Source of the DNA: Pyrobaculum oguniense TE7
Lineage (GTDB): Archaea > Thermoproteota > Thermoprotei > Thermoproteales > Thermoproteaceae
Assembly (NCBI GenBank): GCA_000247545.1
Contig: CP003316.1
Coordinates: forward strand, 1,459,233-1,523,232
DNA: 64,000 bases
Reading direction: 5' to 3'
The notes beneath the pieces were generated by a model. It worked only from the letters and a program-made list of their open reading frames with translations, did no database searches and had not been told where the DNA came from. Positions 33,120 through 41,456 of this stretch are shown in pieces. Made by a program: the position numbers and the translations under genes. How positions within the stretch are numbered: position 1 is the first letter of the stretch; each line of letters begins with the position of its first letter.

Positions 33120-33160
33120 ACCTGGCGAAATGCAATTAAAACTGGGGCTAACACGGATCG

Positions 33161-33208
33161 GTGATGAGGAACTCGGGTCTGTTCTATGAAGACGACATAG
33201 GCCGCTGA
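33161..33208 (+). ncRNA. C/D box sRNA
   Basis: C box GTGATGA (33161-33167), 11-nt guide, D' variant CTGT (33179-33182), 3-nt linker, C' ATGAAGA (33186-33192), 12-nt guide, D box CTGA (33205-33208). A TATA-like caattaaaac at about 33133-33142 lies 24 nt before the expected 5' end. It fills the gap between two genes and its D box abuts the stop of the reductase gene on the other strand. It should guide 2'-O-methylation; targets would be rRNA or tRNA sites complementary to the 11- and 12-nt guides. Confidence 0.72.
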
Positions 33209-34177
33209 TTATTTAATCAACGCGGCCACAAGTCTCACGCCGACGGCCGGCCTCTTGGCGAGCGCCGCGAAGAGGGCCCTTGCGGAGAGGTTCTCCTCGA
33301 TGTAGTCCCGCAATACGCCGTCGTTGGCGAGCTCCATAATCGAAGCCCCCCGCTCTATCAACCGCCGCGCCGCCTTTAACAGCCTTTTCTGGAATTCCAC
33401 CTGCTTGGCGATGTCGGCAACGGCCCTTCTATACGTTTCCAGCGGCTTTTTCGTAGTAAGGGCCTCCGCCAGGGCCTTTGCCGAGAGGACCCCCGGCCTA
33501 ATGCCCTCGCCCGTCAGAGGGTACACCAGCCCGGCGGCCTCGCCTATGCGGAAGGCCTCCCCGTCGTGGAGGACTATCTTAGGCTCCACGGTTAGCGGCG
33601 CCCCCCGGACGTCAACCACGCGGCCCCCACCCAGCCACTTCTGCACAAAGGCCCTTACCAGGGGCACTGGGTTCTCCACGCCGATGAACCCGCCTCCGAC
33701 ATTGTAAACCCCGCCGTGGGGGAAGGCCCAGTAAAAGCCGACCGAGTCCGGCGGGAAGACGAAGTAGACCGCCTCGTCCTCCAGCTTGACCCCCTCCACG
33801 TACGCCCGCACCACCGTTATCTTACCCCCCTCGCTCTGGTACGGGCCGCCCGCCTTGACCACCACCTCCCCGTCCACCGCCCCGCTCCCCGTAGCCGCGG
33901 CCCTCAGTTGCTCCACCCACTTGGCCTTGTCGATTATGTACCACCTGGGCTTCTGATAGGCCACCTCCCCCACCTCCCTCTTCCAATAGTAAAAGCGGAA
34001 GAGCCTAACCTTGTCGACCACGTGTTCTTTCCCCACCAGCGGGGTCTCTACGGGTACGGCCTCGCCGCAGGCCTTGAAATACCGCGGCGACCTCTCCACG
34101 CCGCGGGCGGCGCCGTAAAAGTGGAGGAAGGCGGATCCCGAGGGGCCGAGGCCCACAACCCTAGCTGTGGCCCTCAT
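33209..34177 (-). CDS. Geranylgeranyl reductase family FAD protein
   Basis: 322 residues. The N-terminus has VVGLGPSGSAFLHFY (FAD Rossmann), the middle VGFYWAFPHGGVYNVGGGFIG (YxWxFPxxxxxNVG, the family signature), and then RIGEAAGLVYPLTGEGIRPGVLSAKALAE (second FAD-contact motif). Such enzymes hydrogenate the isoprenoid chains of archaeal ether lipids. It is slightly shorter than the usual 390-450 residues. Follows the CBS-domain gene end-to-end with no gap, as an operon. Confidence 0.87.
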   Translation of the reverse strand: MRATARVVGLGPSGSAFLHFYGAARGVERSPRYFKACGEAVPVETPLVGKEHVVDKVRLFRFYYWKREVGEVAYQKPRWYIIDKAKWVEQLRAAATGSGAVDGEVVVKAGGPYQSEGGKITVVRAYVEGVKLEDEAVYFVFPPDSVGFYWAFPHGGVYNVGGGFIGVENPVPLVRAFVQKWLGGGRVVDVRGAPLTVEPKIVLHDGEAFRIGEAAGLVYPLTGEGIRPGVLSAKALAEALTTKKPLETYRRAVADIAKQVEFQKRLLKAARRLIERGASIMELANDGVLRDYIEENLSARALFAALAKRPAVGVRLVAALIK

Positions 34178-34603
34178 CTACGCCGACATCCCAGGCTCAA
34201 ATGACCATTCGTAAAAGCTTGCGACCTCCCTCAACGCGGCGTCATCGCGTATGATATCCCTAATGGAAAGAACTCCATAGAGCCTTCCGCCCTTAGTCAC
34301 CACCACGTGGCGTATGTTGTATTTCCTGAAGATCTCGGCCGCCTTGGCCACGGGCTGGTCGTACTCGATAGTGATCACATTTTTCGTGGCCACGACATCG
34401 CACGGGCTGTCGAGATCTATGTCAAACGCGACAGCCTTAACTACGTCCCTCTCGGAAATCACCCCAACGATTCTGTCATGTTCTTTTGGATCTACGAGAA
34501 CCACCAGCCCCACCTTCTTCTCCGCCATCAGTCGGGCAACGTGCCTGATGGAGTTTGTGGGAAAGGCCTTGACTACGTCAGTCTTGGCAAAGGCCCCTAT
34601 CAT
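34178..34603 (-). CDS. Tandem CBS-domain protein
   Basis: 141 residues from ATG 34603, forming a single Bateman module: repeats ARLMAEKKVGLVVLVDP...VGVISERDVVKAV and AAEIFRKYNIRHVVVTKGG...YGVLSIRDIIRDD. CBS pairs bind adenine nucleotides or related ligands and act as energy sensors. Cotranscription with the lipid reductase suggests, but does not show, a link. The promoter is the shared TATA at 34621-34634. Confidence 0.88.
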   Translation of the reverse strand: MIGAFAKTDVVKAFPTNSIRHVARLMAEKKVGLVVLVDPKEHDRIVGVISERDVVKAVAFDIDLDSPCDVVATKNVITIEYDQPVAKAAEIFRKYNIRHVVVTKGGRLYGVLSIRDIIRDDAALREVASFYEWSFEPGMSA

Positions 34604-34652
34604 GTGAAGAAGTTGGGACGATATTAAAAAATATGTTCACAACGGGTTAGAC
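34604..34652. promoter_or_regulatory. Bidirectional promoter with one shared TATA
   Basis: The only AT-rich element, atattaaaaaatat (34621-34634), is centred 25 nt from both the minus start 34603 and the plus start 34653. The element is nearly palindromic. One TBP site appears to serve both genes. Confidence 0.65.
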
Positions 34653-35039
34653 ATGGACAGAGTAAGAAGCGAAGAGCTCCTCCACCTCGTCGAGCTGATG
34701 AAGCTTAAAAACGTGGCGAAGTCTGAGTACCTGGCGGAGTTCATCGACGGTATTATAAGAGAGACCTACCTGAGGCTTAGGCTCCTTGATGTGTTGTCAA
34801 CGCCCGAAATAACCCTAAACGTAGAGGAGCAAAAGCCGTTGGACGAGATCATAAGGACGCTGGAGGACATGTGCAAGCACTACGAGGCCCACCTCGCCGA
34901 GCTTAGGAAACTAAGGGTAGCGGCAAAGACGCCGCTGGAACTGGAGCTGGTGGCCGCCATGGAGAAATCGCTCGAAAGATCGCACGTGGCCATACGCATG
35001 CTCATAAACGCCCTGACAGAAACAACCGCGCGTGGCTAA
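34653..35039 (+). CDS. Helical hypothetical protein, 128 aa
   Basis: ATG 34653, 25 nt from the shared TATA. It is almost entirely alpha-helical with several Glu/His positions ([46 protein letters not shown]). The spacing is reminiscent of a four-helix bundle, but I cannot identify ferritin-type metal motifs. The stop overlaps the end of the small gene on the opposite strand by 4 bp. Confidence 0.55.
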   Translation: MDRVRSEELLHLVELMKLKNVAKSEYLAEFIDGIIRETYLRLRLLDVLSTPEITLNVEEQKPLDEIIRTLEDMCKHYEAHLAELRKLRVAAKTPLELELVAAMEKSLERSHVAIRMLINALTETTARG

Positions 35040-35215
35040 GGCGGCAACTTCATCACAACTTTCCTCACAGTCTTCCCATCGGGAAGCCTGAACAGCGCCA
35101 CCACTACGCCTGGCTTCCCGGGAGGCTGGAGAACCCAAGCCTTTATAGGTCTTAGGATGTACCTCTTCCCACCGTACTCCACCTCGTACTCCCTGTTCAA
35201 AATCTCCTCCGCCAC
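35036..35215 (-). CDS. 59-residue beta-rich mini-protein
   Basis: GTG 35215 lies 22-24 nt from the minus-strand TATA tttatactt (35232-35240). The product has a helix [13 protein letters not shown] followed by strands [27 protein letters not shown] and [12 protein letters not shown], consistent with a compact beta barrel or sheet. Its own promoter, codon use and convergent 4-bp overlap with a neighbour support a real gene. Family unknown. Confidence 0.6.
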   Translation of the reverse strand: MAEEILNREYEVEYGGKRYILRPIKAWVLQPPGKPGVVVALFRLPDGKTVRKVVMKLPP

Positions 35216-35267
35216 AGACGTTTACACGCCCAAGTATAAAAATAATTGCCGTAAGGAGTCGTCGTCT

Positions 35268-35623
35268 TTATTTGCCGCCGCGTGTCACGAGGCTATACGT
35301 CGCTAGAACCTTCTCCGCCCACTCTACCAGCGCTTGGATTATGGGGTTCTGACCCTTACGTCTGATACGCTGATCTCGACCTCGTGGATGCCGTTTAAGT
35401 AAAGGAGACAGCCCCCCATCCACGCCATCCGCACAATGTTGCACAGCCGCCTGGCCGCCTTTTCCAGCGGGGTCTCTGTCCACCTCCCCTTTACCGACGC
35501 CTTTTTCGCCTCGTCTAGAGACGGCCGAGGCCCCTCCACTGCCCTGTACAGTTATTCGCTGGCCTGTGCCACGTCACTCCTCTCCGCCAAAGGCCCGTCC
35601 CGTGACGCACTAGCGGCGAGCTC
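35268..35623 (-). pseudogene. PaREP1-family pseudogene
   Basis: One minus frame carries DVAQASE, an in-frame TAA, then LYRAVEGPRPSLDEAKK, VKGRWTETPLEKAARRL and GIHEVEISVSDVRVRTP. After a C4 run near 35345 the match continues in another frame as PIIQALVEWAEKVLATY. This is the PaREP1 pattern (QASEKLYKA, RGRWT...L..AA..L, a C-terminal helix). A nonsense codon replaces the usual Lys and one C is missing, so it is inactive. PaREP1 genes are multicopy in Pyrobaculum. Confidence 0.72.
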
Positions 35624-35934
35624 AGCAACGCCTTGGCCAAGCTGGGGGGGATCCATAGGGCTCTTTGCCAAGAACTACGTGGCCTATGTCGATGCCCTCT
35701 TACTCAACGCCTGGAAAAAGAAGGCGGAGGCTCCATTTAGCTGTGTGGTATTATCTCTTTTTCTTCGCCGAACCCAGCGGCGAATGGTTGATCACAAGGC
35801 CCCGGCACGGGGGTTAGCGCAAATGCTCCCTCTCCGTCGCCACTACGTGGGCCGAGTTGCGCGTCCCAGTGGGGTGCCGCACACGGAAGACTCGGGGTAC
35901 GCAGGGGTTATATATCCGAGACGTAGCGATACGC
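35624..35934. other. Gap left of the 35992 gene
   Basis: No intact gene. The minus strand shows a short coding-like stretch (AFFFQALSKRA near 35700) interrupted by stops, perhaps more relic sequence. A TATA-like ttatatatcc at 35908-35917 belongs to the downstream secreted-protein gene. Confidence 0.4.
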
Positions 35935-35991
35935 ATGGTTGCGGGTTCGGCTACGGTGTTGTCTAGTGCGGCCCCGCGCCGCGGAGGGGGG

Positions 35992-37095
35992 ATGGTATGC
36001 TTGAATGGGGCTGGGACCGGCGGCGTTGCAGCCGTACTGCTTGCCTTATTGCTCGTCTCTGTTGCCTTAGCAACCACCGTGATAAGGTTTCCGGAGGACT
36101 TCCGCCAGGTGAGAGCGGGAGGGGTTGTGGCGCTGTACGCCCCGCAGGCGGCTTGCCCCGTAATTGAGGTCCCCATGGCGTTTACTGAAGTGGAGAAGGT
36201 CTTTGCGGGACTACTCGGCGTTGCGCCTAATTTAACAGATCCCAAGGCCTCGTTCTACGTTGCTAATACTCCGAGGGCCACGGCGGAGGCGGCTGGGGGT
36301 AGGGTGTACGCAGTTGGCGTCTTGAGCCACTCGCCCCCGGCGGGTTTCGTCGCCGCGTCGCCGCTTAACGTGACTGAATTTGCCCGCAGGGCCGGAGCCG
36401 TTAAGGCCGTGGTTGCGGTTCTGCCTTGGGACATCCCTGAGGTAAGCGACACGAGGATCGAGGTGAGGCTTCTCCAAGAGCTCAAAAAGCACCCGGAGTG
36501 GGGAAGGGCCGAGGCGTATCTCCAAAGTGCGAGGTTGGAAAAGGCCAGAGCCTTCAGGAGCTGGCTAATGGGCAACGACTCGGCTCTAAGCGTTATGGAT
36601 CTTGAGGAGTTGCGCAAGGCCGTGAGGAGCTCTAGGGGCGAGCTCGACGGCGAAGCCCTCCGCCGGGCTGTGAAGAGGAACGTGGAGAATAGGATAGGGA
36701 AGCCCGTTGAGAAGGCCTCTGACGAGGAGCTGGCGGAGGTGCTCCCGTACTACGTGTGGACGCCGATGTTAACCACCGCCTCGGCCGGTGTTAGGGACAC
36801 GTTCTTTGGAATTCCCTCAGTAAGCTTCGACGTCATTAAGGGCTCGGACATGACCGCCGAGGGCGTAAGCGAGGCTTTGCTAAACGCGGTCAAGATGCTG
36901 AACTGCACGCCCGTCGTCATATATCACGGCGAGGTAGACACCCCACTCTTTCGCTACGATGTGGGCATCGTAGCCGATTCGCAGGAAGAACAAGCCACCA
37001 ACCCGGCAAGCGGAGCCGGCGCCCCCTGGCTACCCATAGCCGTCGCAGTGGCCGCCGCCTTGGCCGTCGCGTATACCTTGTCAGATAGGAAATAG
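35992..37095 (+). CDS. Secreted, C-terminally anchored protein
   Basis: 367 residues from ATG 35992, which is preceded by GGAGGGGGG; the ATG at 35935, 24 nt from the TATA at 35908-35917, is an alternative leaderless start that would add 19 residues before the signal. The signal helix is GGVAAVLLALLLVSVALATT, and a C-terminal helix LPIAVAVAAALAVAYTL is followed by DRK, so the protein is probably anchored on the outside. The interior contains a charged helical section (about 140-240). Family not recognised. Confidence 0.65.
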   Translation: MVCLNGAGTGGVAAVLLALLLVSVALATTVIRFPEDFRQVRAGGVVALYAPQAACPVIEVPMAFTEVEKVFAGLLGVAPNLTDPKASFYVANTPRATAEAAGGRVYAVGVLSHSPPAGFVAASPLNVTEFARRAGAVKAVVAVLPWDIPEVSDTRIEVRLLQELKKHPEWGRAEAYLQSARLEKARAFRSWLMGNDSALSVMDLEELRKAVRSSRGELDGEALRRAVKRNVENRIGKPVEKASDEELAEVLPYYVWTPMLTTASAGVRDTFFGIPSVSFDVIKGSDMTAEGVSEALLNAVKMLNCTPVVIYHGEVDTPLFRYDVGIVADSQEEQATNPASGAGAPWLPIAVAVAAALAVAYTLSDRK

Positions 37096-37167
37096 CCCCC
37101 TTTTTCACCAGCTTACAGCGGCGGGTGGCTGGGTGCAAGGCATTTATACTGCTACCCAGCTGGTTTT

Positions 37168-38946
37168 ATGGCCGGTGTCCGTTCGCCCTTCGTCGTGGTT
37201 ATGGGGCACGTCGATGTGGGGAAGACGTTGTTGCTGGATAAGATTAGAGGGACTTCCGTGGCGTATAGGGAGCCGGGGATGATCACCCAGCACATAGGGA
37301 TGTCCTTCGTGCCGTGGCAAGCGGTGGAGAAGTTCGCAGGGCCGCTGGTGGATAGGCTAAGGCTGAGGGGGAGGATCTGGATTCCGGGCTTCCTCTTTAT
37401 CGACACGCCGGGCCACGCCGCCTTTTCCAACCTACGCAAGAGGGGCGGCTCAGTGGCCGACCTCGCCATATTGGTGGTGGACATCACCTCGGGGCTGGAG
37501 GACCAGGGCGTCGAGTCGCTTAAGCTCATCCAGAGCCGGGGCGTCCCCTTCGTCATAGCGGCGAACAAGCTGGACAGGATCTACGGCTGGAAGTCCGTGG
37601 AGAACCGGCCCTTCCTCTTCGCCGTGGAGGACCAGGAGTGGCACGCCGTGGCGACGCTGGAGGAGAGAATCGGCAAGCTGATAGAGGAGCTGTCTAAGTT
37701 CGGCATAGAGGCGGATAGGTACGACCGCGTCAGGGACTTCTCCAAGCAAGTGCCCATAGTCCCCACCAGTGCCGTGACGGGGGAGGGGATCGCCGACCTA
37801 CTACTAGTACTGGCCGGGGTCAGCCAGCGCTTCATCCCCAAGGAAAAGTTGCAGGTGGGGGAGGGGCCTGCGAGGGGCGTCGTCATGGAGGTCAAGGAGG
37901 AGCGGGGCCTCGGCGTCGTGGCAGACGCCATCATATACGACGGGAGGCTGAGGAAAGGCGACACAATAGTCACGGCCGGCCTCGAGGGGCCAAAGGAGGC
38001 GAAGGTGAGGATGTTAATAATGCCCAAGCCGCTTGAAGAGATGCGCGACCCAGAGGACAGGTTTATGGCGGTGGAGGAGGTGAAGGCGGCGGCGGGCGTG
38101 AGGATCGTGGCTGACGGCCTAGAAGGTGTCGTGGCAGGCGCCCCCCTGTTAGCAGTGTGGAGCCTGCAGGACCTGCCCAACGCCCGCAGGCTGGTAGGCG
38201 AGGAGATCTCCGAGATAAAAATAGAGTCTGACAGGGAGGGTGTTATAGTCCGCGCCGACACCTTCGGCACGTTGGAGAGCACGGTGCTATTCCTAAGGCA
38301 ACAGGGAGTCCCCGTGAGGAAGGCAGACGTGGGGCCGCCTACACACAAAGACGTGGTGGAAGCCGTCTTGAGCCGGAGGAAGAACCCCGCCTTCGGCGTG
38401 ATCCTGGCGTTCAACGTCAAGATACCGCCGGACGTGGAGAAGGAGGCTACCTCCTCCGGCATCAAGATAATAAGGGGCGAGATCCTCTACCGCATATTCG
38501 ACGAGTATTTGAAATGGTCGCAGGAGGTGAGAACCAAAACTATAGAGCAGATACTCTCGCAACTCACCAGGCCCGGGAAAATACAGATCTTGCCAGGCTT
38601 CGTCTTCCGACGCAGCGACCCAGTCATCGTCGGCGTTAAGGTCCTAGCCGGCACGATAAAGCCCGGCGTCACGCTTGTAAAAGACGGCAGAGAAGTGGGC
38701 AAGATAATGCAGATACAAAAACAGGGCAAGCCGGTCAACGAGGCGGCAGTCGGCGACGAGGTCGCGATCTCGATACAGGGCGACGTCATGGTGGGGAGGC
38801 AGATAAAAGAGGGCGATGTCCTCTACGTATACGTCCCCGACGAACAGGCAAGAGAGTGGCTTTTCAAGTATAAGCAGTACCTCCGCGACGACGAGAAAAA
38901 GGCGCTGGAGGAGTTTCTAAAAGCTAGGAAAAGCGCACATCAATAG
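37168..38946 (+). CDS. infB: Translation initiation factor aIF5B
   Basis: 592 residues from ATG 37168, 24 nt after the TATA atttatac. GTPase motifs: GHVDVGKT (13-20), DTPGHAAF (G3) and NKLD (G4). Domains II-IV follow, with the archaeal/eukaryotic IF5B length of about 600 (no bacterial N-terminal extension). A long alpha-helix links to the C-terminal domain, ending in Lys-rich helices. It promotes subunit joining with initiator tRNA. No intein is present. Confidence 0.96.
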   Translation: MAGVRSPFVVVMGHVDVGKTLLLDKIRGTSVAYREPGMITQHIGMSFVPWQAVEKFAGPLVDRLRLRGRIWIPGFLFIDTPGHAAFSNLRKRGGSVADLAILVVDITSGLEDQGVESLKLIQSRGVPFVIAANKLDRIYGWKSVENRPFLFAVEDQEWHAVATLEERIGKLIEELSKFGIEADRYDRVRDFSKQVPIVPTSAVTGEGIADLLLVLAGVSQRFIPKEKLQVGEGPARGVVMEVKEERGLGVVADAIIYDGRLRKGDTIVTAGLEGPKEAKVRMLIMPKPLEEMRDPEDRFMAVEEVKAAAGVRIVADGLEGVVAGAPLLAVWSLQDLPNARRLVGEEISEIKIESDREGVIVRADTFGTLESTVLFLRQQGVPVRKADVGPPTHKDVVEAVLSRRKNPAFGVILAFNVKIPPDVEKEATSSGIKIIRGEILYRIFDEYLKWSQEVRTKTIEQILSQLTRPGKIQILPGFVFRRSDPVIVGVKVLAGTIKPGVTLVKDGREVGKIMQIQKQGKPVNEAAVGDEVAISIQGDVMVGRQIKEGDVLYVYVPDEQAREWLFKYKQYLRDDEKKALEEFLKARKSAHQ

Positions 38947-39146
38947 CCCCACGGCCAAAACCCCATGCCTTTGCGAAGTAGCAACTTAATAACGACGAAT
39001 TTCTGCCTATCAGATCTGGCCCACCTTTTGCACTGCTGTGTATTGCGGTGCGCCCATAGCCCAGGGCCATGAATCCGCGATGGGTCAAGAAGTCGCCGCT
39101 CACAACGGCGAAAAAACTTAAATTCTGCTAAGATTAAATATGTCAG
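38947..39146. other. Gap before tRNA-Leu
   Basis: No supported gene. A TATA acttaaatt (39116-39124) is spaced for the tRNA. A 60-codon minus-strand frame from GTG 39103 lacks convincing composition. Confidence 0.4.
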
Positions 39147-39234
39147 GCGGGGGTGCCCGAGCCAGGCCAAAGGGGCAGGGCTCAAGACCCTGTGGCGTAG
39201 GCCTGCGTGGGTTCAAATCCCACCCCCCGCACCA
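39147..39234 (+). tRNA. tRNA-Leu(CAA), CCA encoded
   Basis: Acceptor GCGGGGG/CCCCCGC, anticodon stem CAGGG/CCCTG with loop CTCAAGA (anticodon CAA), long type II variable arm, T arm TGGGTTCAAATCCCA, discriminator A and encoded CCA at 39232-39234. No intron; length 85 nt without CCA. The TATA centre lies 26 nt upstream. Confidence 0.92.
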
Positions 39235-39286
39235 ATTGTCAATTTTGTAATCAGAAATATTTAAAAACGGCTTTGATGGTATATTC

Positions 39287-39529
39287 ATGGTTGAGGCGTT
39301 TGTGTTTATAAACACGGAGATCGGAGCGGAGGACGAGGTGATGGAGGCGTTGATTAAGATGCCCGAGATCAAAGAGGCGTTGATTGTGTATGGGCCTTAC
39401 GACCTAGTAGTAAAGGTGTCAACAGATACTGCTGAGAATTTGAGGAAGCTTATTAGTGAGAAGATTAGGAAGCTTCCAAAGATTAAAAGCACGACGACGC
39501 TAATAATTGCGAAGTCTATAGTAAAGTAG
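39287..39529 (+). CDS. Stand-alone Lrp/AsnC ligand-binding (RAM) domain protein
   Basis: 80 residues from ATG 39287, with a TATA atttaaaaac at 39258-39267. It is a single RAM fold: VEAFVFINTEIGAEDEVMEAL, IKEALIVYGPYDLVVKVST and KIKSTTTLIIAKS. There is no helix-turn-helix, so it is not a DNA-binding regulator by itself; such proteins bind amino acids and may pair with full Lrp proteins. Its stop abuts that of rps6e on the other strand. Confidence 0.88.
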   Translation: MVEAFVFINTEIGAEDEVMEALIKMPEIKEALIVYGPYDLVVKVSTDTAENLRKLISEKIRKLPKIKSTTTLIIAKSIVK

Positions 39530-39976
39530 TTACTGGGCAGCGGCCTCCTCCTTTTTTGTCAACTTCTCCAGCTCCTTTGCGCCTATCGGAATCGCGGGCG
39601 GGCCGCTGTAGTCTTTGGGATAGACGATGACCGCATTTATCTGCACGATGGAGTCGCTGATTGTGTCCCCCCTCACGAGTTTCTTCCTACGCATTCCCCG
39701 CTTCTTTGGGCGGTAGCCCGGCGGGCCCTCTGCGAGGATGTAGCGCTTGACTGGCCCCGGGACGCCGGGGACCATGGGCGCGCCCTCTATGCCGCTACCG
39801 CCGGTTATTTTGATCTTTGCGCCCTTGGGTAGCGATATGAAGTCCTTCAGTATTACGCCGTCTATTTCGTCTCCTATTCTCAGACCGACGAAGCGCTGTG
39901 AAAGCGGATCTTTTATCTCGAACTGCATTGCCTTCCCGCTGATTGGATCTGATAGCACTAGCTTGAAAGTAGGCAT
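39530..39976 (-). CDS. rps6e: Ribosomal protein S6e
   Basis: 148 residues from ATG 39976; this start is 24.5 nt from the shared TATA, so a short upstream extension was rejected. MPTFKLVLSDPISGKAMQFEI is the S6e N-terminus, and KRGMRRKKLVRGDTISDSIVQINAVIV is the conserved central part. Archaeal S6e lacks the long C-terminal phosphorylated tail of eukaryotes, consistent with this length. Component of the 30S subunit. Confidence 0.95.
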   Translation of the reverse strand: MPTFKLVLSDPISGKAMQFEIKDPLSQRFVGLRIGDEIDGVILKDFISLPKGAKIKITGGSGIEGAPMVPGVPGPVKRYILAEGPPGYRPKKRGMRRKKLVRGDTISDSIVQINAVIVYPKDYSGPPAIPIGAKELEKLTKKEEAAAQ

Positions 39977-40023
39977 GTGGCAGGTCAAGCCTACTGTTTT
40001 TAAACATTTCCCTTAGTAGGGGT
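39977..40023. promoter_or_regulatory. Bidirectional promoter with one palindromic TATA
   Basis: gtttttaaac (39996-40005) reads as a TATA box on both strands. Its centre is 24-25 nt from the rps6e ATG (39976) and from the GTG at 40024. No other AT-rich element is present in the 47-bp gap. Confidence 0.7.
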
Positions 40024-40650
40024 GTGGAGCTGGTAATTCCTCTGTGTGGACCGTGGGGCGACTTCGACGACGCTACTATAATAGTGAGGGAAAGTTCTGC
40101 ACTTGTGGTAGGGCGCACCGGCTCTGAGTTCGACGAGCGAGCAGTGGGGGTGGAAGAGGTTGAGAGCGTGGCGAGGTCTTACATGGCTCTCTACGACTGG
40201 CTTGCCGGCGAGGTTGCTAAGGTTTTGGGCGTTGAGTACAGCCCGGCGGGCGGCGGGTTGGCGCAGTGGCTGAGGGCCCACGTGGCGTTTATAGACGCAG
40301 CCGGCGTTCGTTGGGCCAAAATAGTGGACGGCCTAGGCCCGTTTACCGTGAGGCGCTACGTGAAAAAGGTCTACCTGCCCTATATAGGCCACTCTCTCAC
40401 GTTGACCTACGTGGCCTACCCGTACCCCGACGCCTTAGTCGTTGCGGAGAACAAGGGGAGAACAATGGCAATCGGTAGCGTCTGGGTTGAGTGGGGCGGG
40501 GTAAAGGTCGCGTCTGCCGGACTGAGGACCCTCCCCGGCGCCCTGCTCCTAGCCCAAGGGGCGCCGGAGCTGGCCCCCCAGCTGGGGGAGTTGAAAAAAG
40601 TGATGGAGGAATTCGTGGCGAGGTTCGCCTCTATCTCGGCGTGTCGGTGA
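40024..40650 (+). CDS. Conserved hypothetical protein, 208 aa
   Basis: GTG 40024, set by the shared TATA. Mixed alpha/beta with strands WGDFDDATIIVRESSALVVG, KVYLPYIGHSLTLTYVAYPY and a C-terminal helix LGELKKVMEEFVARF. No signal peptide or catalytic motif is evident. It is paired head-to-head with rps6e, hinting at coordinated, mutually exclusive or growth-linked expression. Converges with the 40631 gene, overlapping by 20 bp. Confidence 0.6.
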   Translation: MELVIPLCGPWGDFDDATIIVRESSALVVGRTGSEFDERAVGVEEVESVARSYMALYDWLAGEVAKVLGVEYSPAGGGLAQWLRAHVAFIDAAGVRWAKIVDGLGPFTVRRYVKKVYLPYIGHSLTLTYVAYPYPDALVVAENKGRTMAIGSVWVEWGGVKVASAGLRTLPGALLLAQGAPELAPQLGELKKVMEEFVARFASISACR

Positions 40651-40984
40651 CGTCGAAGGACAGCTCGCCCCACTCCTTCGTCTTAGCCTTTATGTCGATC
40701 TTGTGGGCGCCTGGGGACAGCGTTACGCCTTGGAGTAGTACTGTGACCTCATCTCTTACGTTGAACTTGTAGCCTGTCGACGCCAGTTCCGACGCGGGTT
40801 TTTTCTCCCCGCGTACAACTACGTAGATCTTCTCGGCTGGGACCTTTTGGCCGTCTACCGCGATTTCCATCCCGGTAACTGTGGCTGGGGCGAGGGAGTT
40901 TCTTAATTTAAACGTCGCCCCCTCCGGGGTGTTGGCTAAGCTTCCCTGTACATACAGCTGTCTCAACACGGTTGGTGGTAGCAT
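40631..40984 (-). CDS. Small beta-sandwich protein, DUF6379 / C-glycoside deglycosidase beta-subunit-like
   Basis: 117 residues from ATG 40984, 24 nt from the minus-strand TATA tatatttaga (41004-41013). The pattern SLAPATVTGMEIAVDGQKVP, then KPASEL, then VTLSPGAHKIDIKAK, resembles the small beta subunit family of C-glycoside deglycosidases (VDGxxVPxExI...SPGxHxVxV). The catalytic alpha subunit, an isomerase-like TIM barrel, is not adjacent. Similarity was judged by eye, so the name is tentative. Confidence 0.5.
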   Translation of the reverse strand: MLPPTVLRQLYVQGSLANTPEGATFKLRNSLAPATVTGMEIAVDGQKVPAEKIYVVVRGEKKPASELASTGYKFNVRDEVTVLLQGVTLSPGAHKIDIKAKTKEWGELSFDVTDTPR

Positions 40985-41057
40985 GCAACATTAAAATTAA
41001 CATCTAAATATACGTAGCTTAGCCAAAAATTTAAACGGAATTCAGAACTCAGAAATT

Positions 41058-41333
41058 ATGGTTCCCTTAGAAAAGGTCGAGAAGCTGAAAGAGGGGGGAT
41101 ACGACGTGGTTGTGAGGGGGGACGTGGTGGAGATCTACTTCACAACCCCCACGCTCGGCGAGGCGGCCTCTGCCCCAGAGACCGGCGACGAGAGACGCCG
41201 CTTCGTAGTAAGAGGGATTGTCCAGGGTGAACAAGTAAAATTCACAGAGGCTTACGTAGAGGAGGGGCAAGACAGGAGGAGAGTAAACCTGGCGGATCTA
41301 GAACTGTGGATTGAGTACCTAAAAAGCTTGTGA
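41058..41333 (+). CDS. Hypothetical protein, 91 aa
   Basis: ATG 41058, with a TATA atttaaacgg about 25 nt upstream. The protein is acidic with strands YDVVVRGDVVEIYFTTP, RRRFVVRGIVQGEQVKFTEAYV and a C-terminal helix LADLELWIEYLKSL. Divergent from the 40984 gene, with two separate TATA boxes 74 bp between starts. No family is recognised. Confidence 0.6.
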   Translation: MVPLEKVEKLKEGGYDVVVRGDVVEIYFTTPTLGEAASAPETGDERRRFVVRGIVQGEQVKFTEAYVEEGQDRRRVNLADLELWIEYLKSL

Positions 41334-41390
41334 CGTGTGTATGACGAAAGAGGCGTAGGGGAAAGTTTTTAAAGAGGGGCCCCGGTTTGT

Positions 41391-41456
41391 ACACCCCCGG
41401 ACGGGGGCGAATGAGCGGCGGGCACCTGTGGCGGCTCCGCCGCGACTACTTTAGAA
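41391..41456 (+). ncRNA. Candidate structured small RNA
   Basis: A TATA tttttaaag (41366-41374) predicts a transcript start near 41395 with no gene behind it. The following 60 nt form two GC-rich hairpins: CCCCCGGACGGGGG (41394-41407) and GCGGCTCCGCCGC (41430-41443). The only frame is a 24-codon one running antisense into tpiA. It could be an H/ACA-like guide, an antisense RNA to the tpiA end, or a terminator. Confidence 0.3.

Noticed and set aside
35624-35970. Long + strand reading frame through 35436-35966
   Set aside because: It is the opposite strand of the PaREP1 relic and continues into the promoter of the next gene. Composition and lack of promoter mark it as a shadow.
38947-39146. 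60-codon minus-strand frame sharing the tRNA-Leu TATA
   Set aside because: GTG 39103 is only about 17 nt from the TATA centre. The composition is unlike real proteins here, and the frame runs into the coding end of aIF5B.
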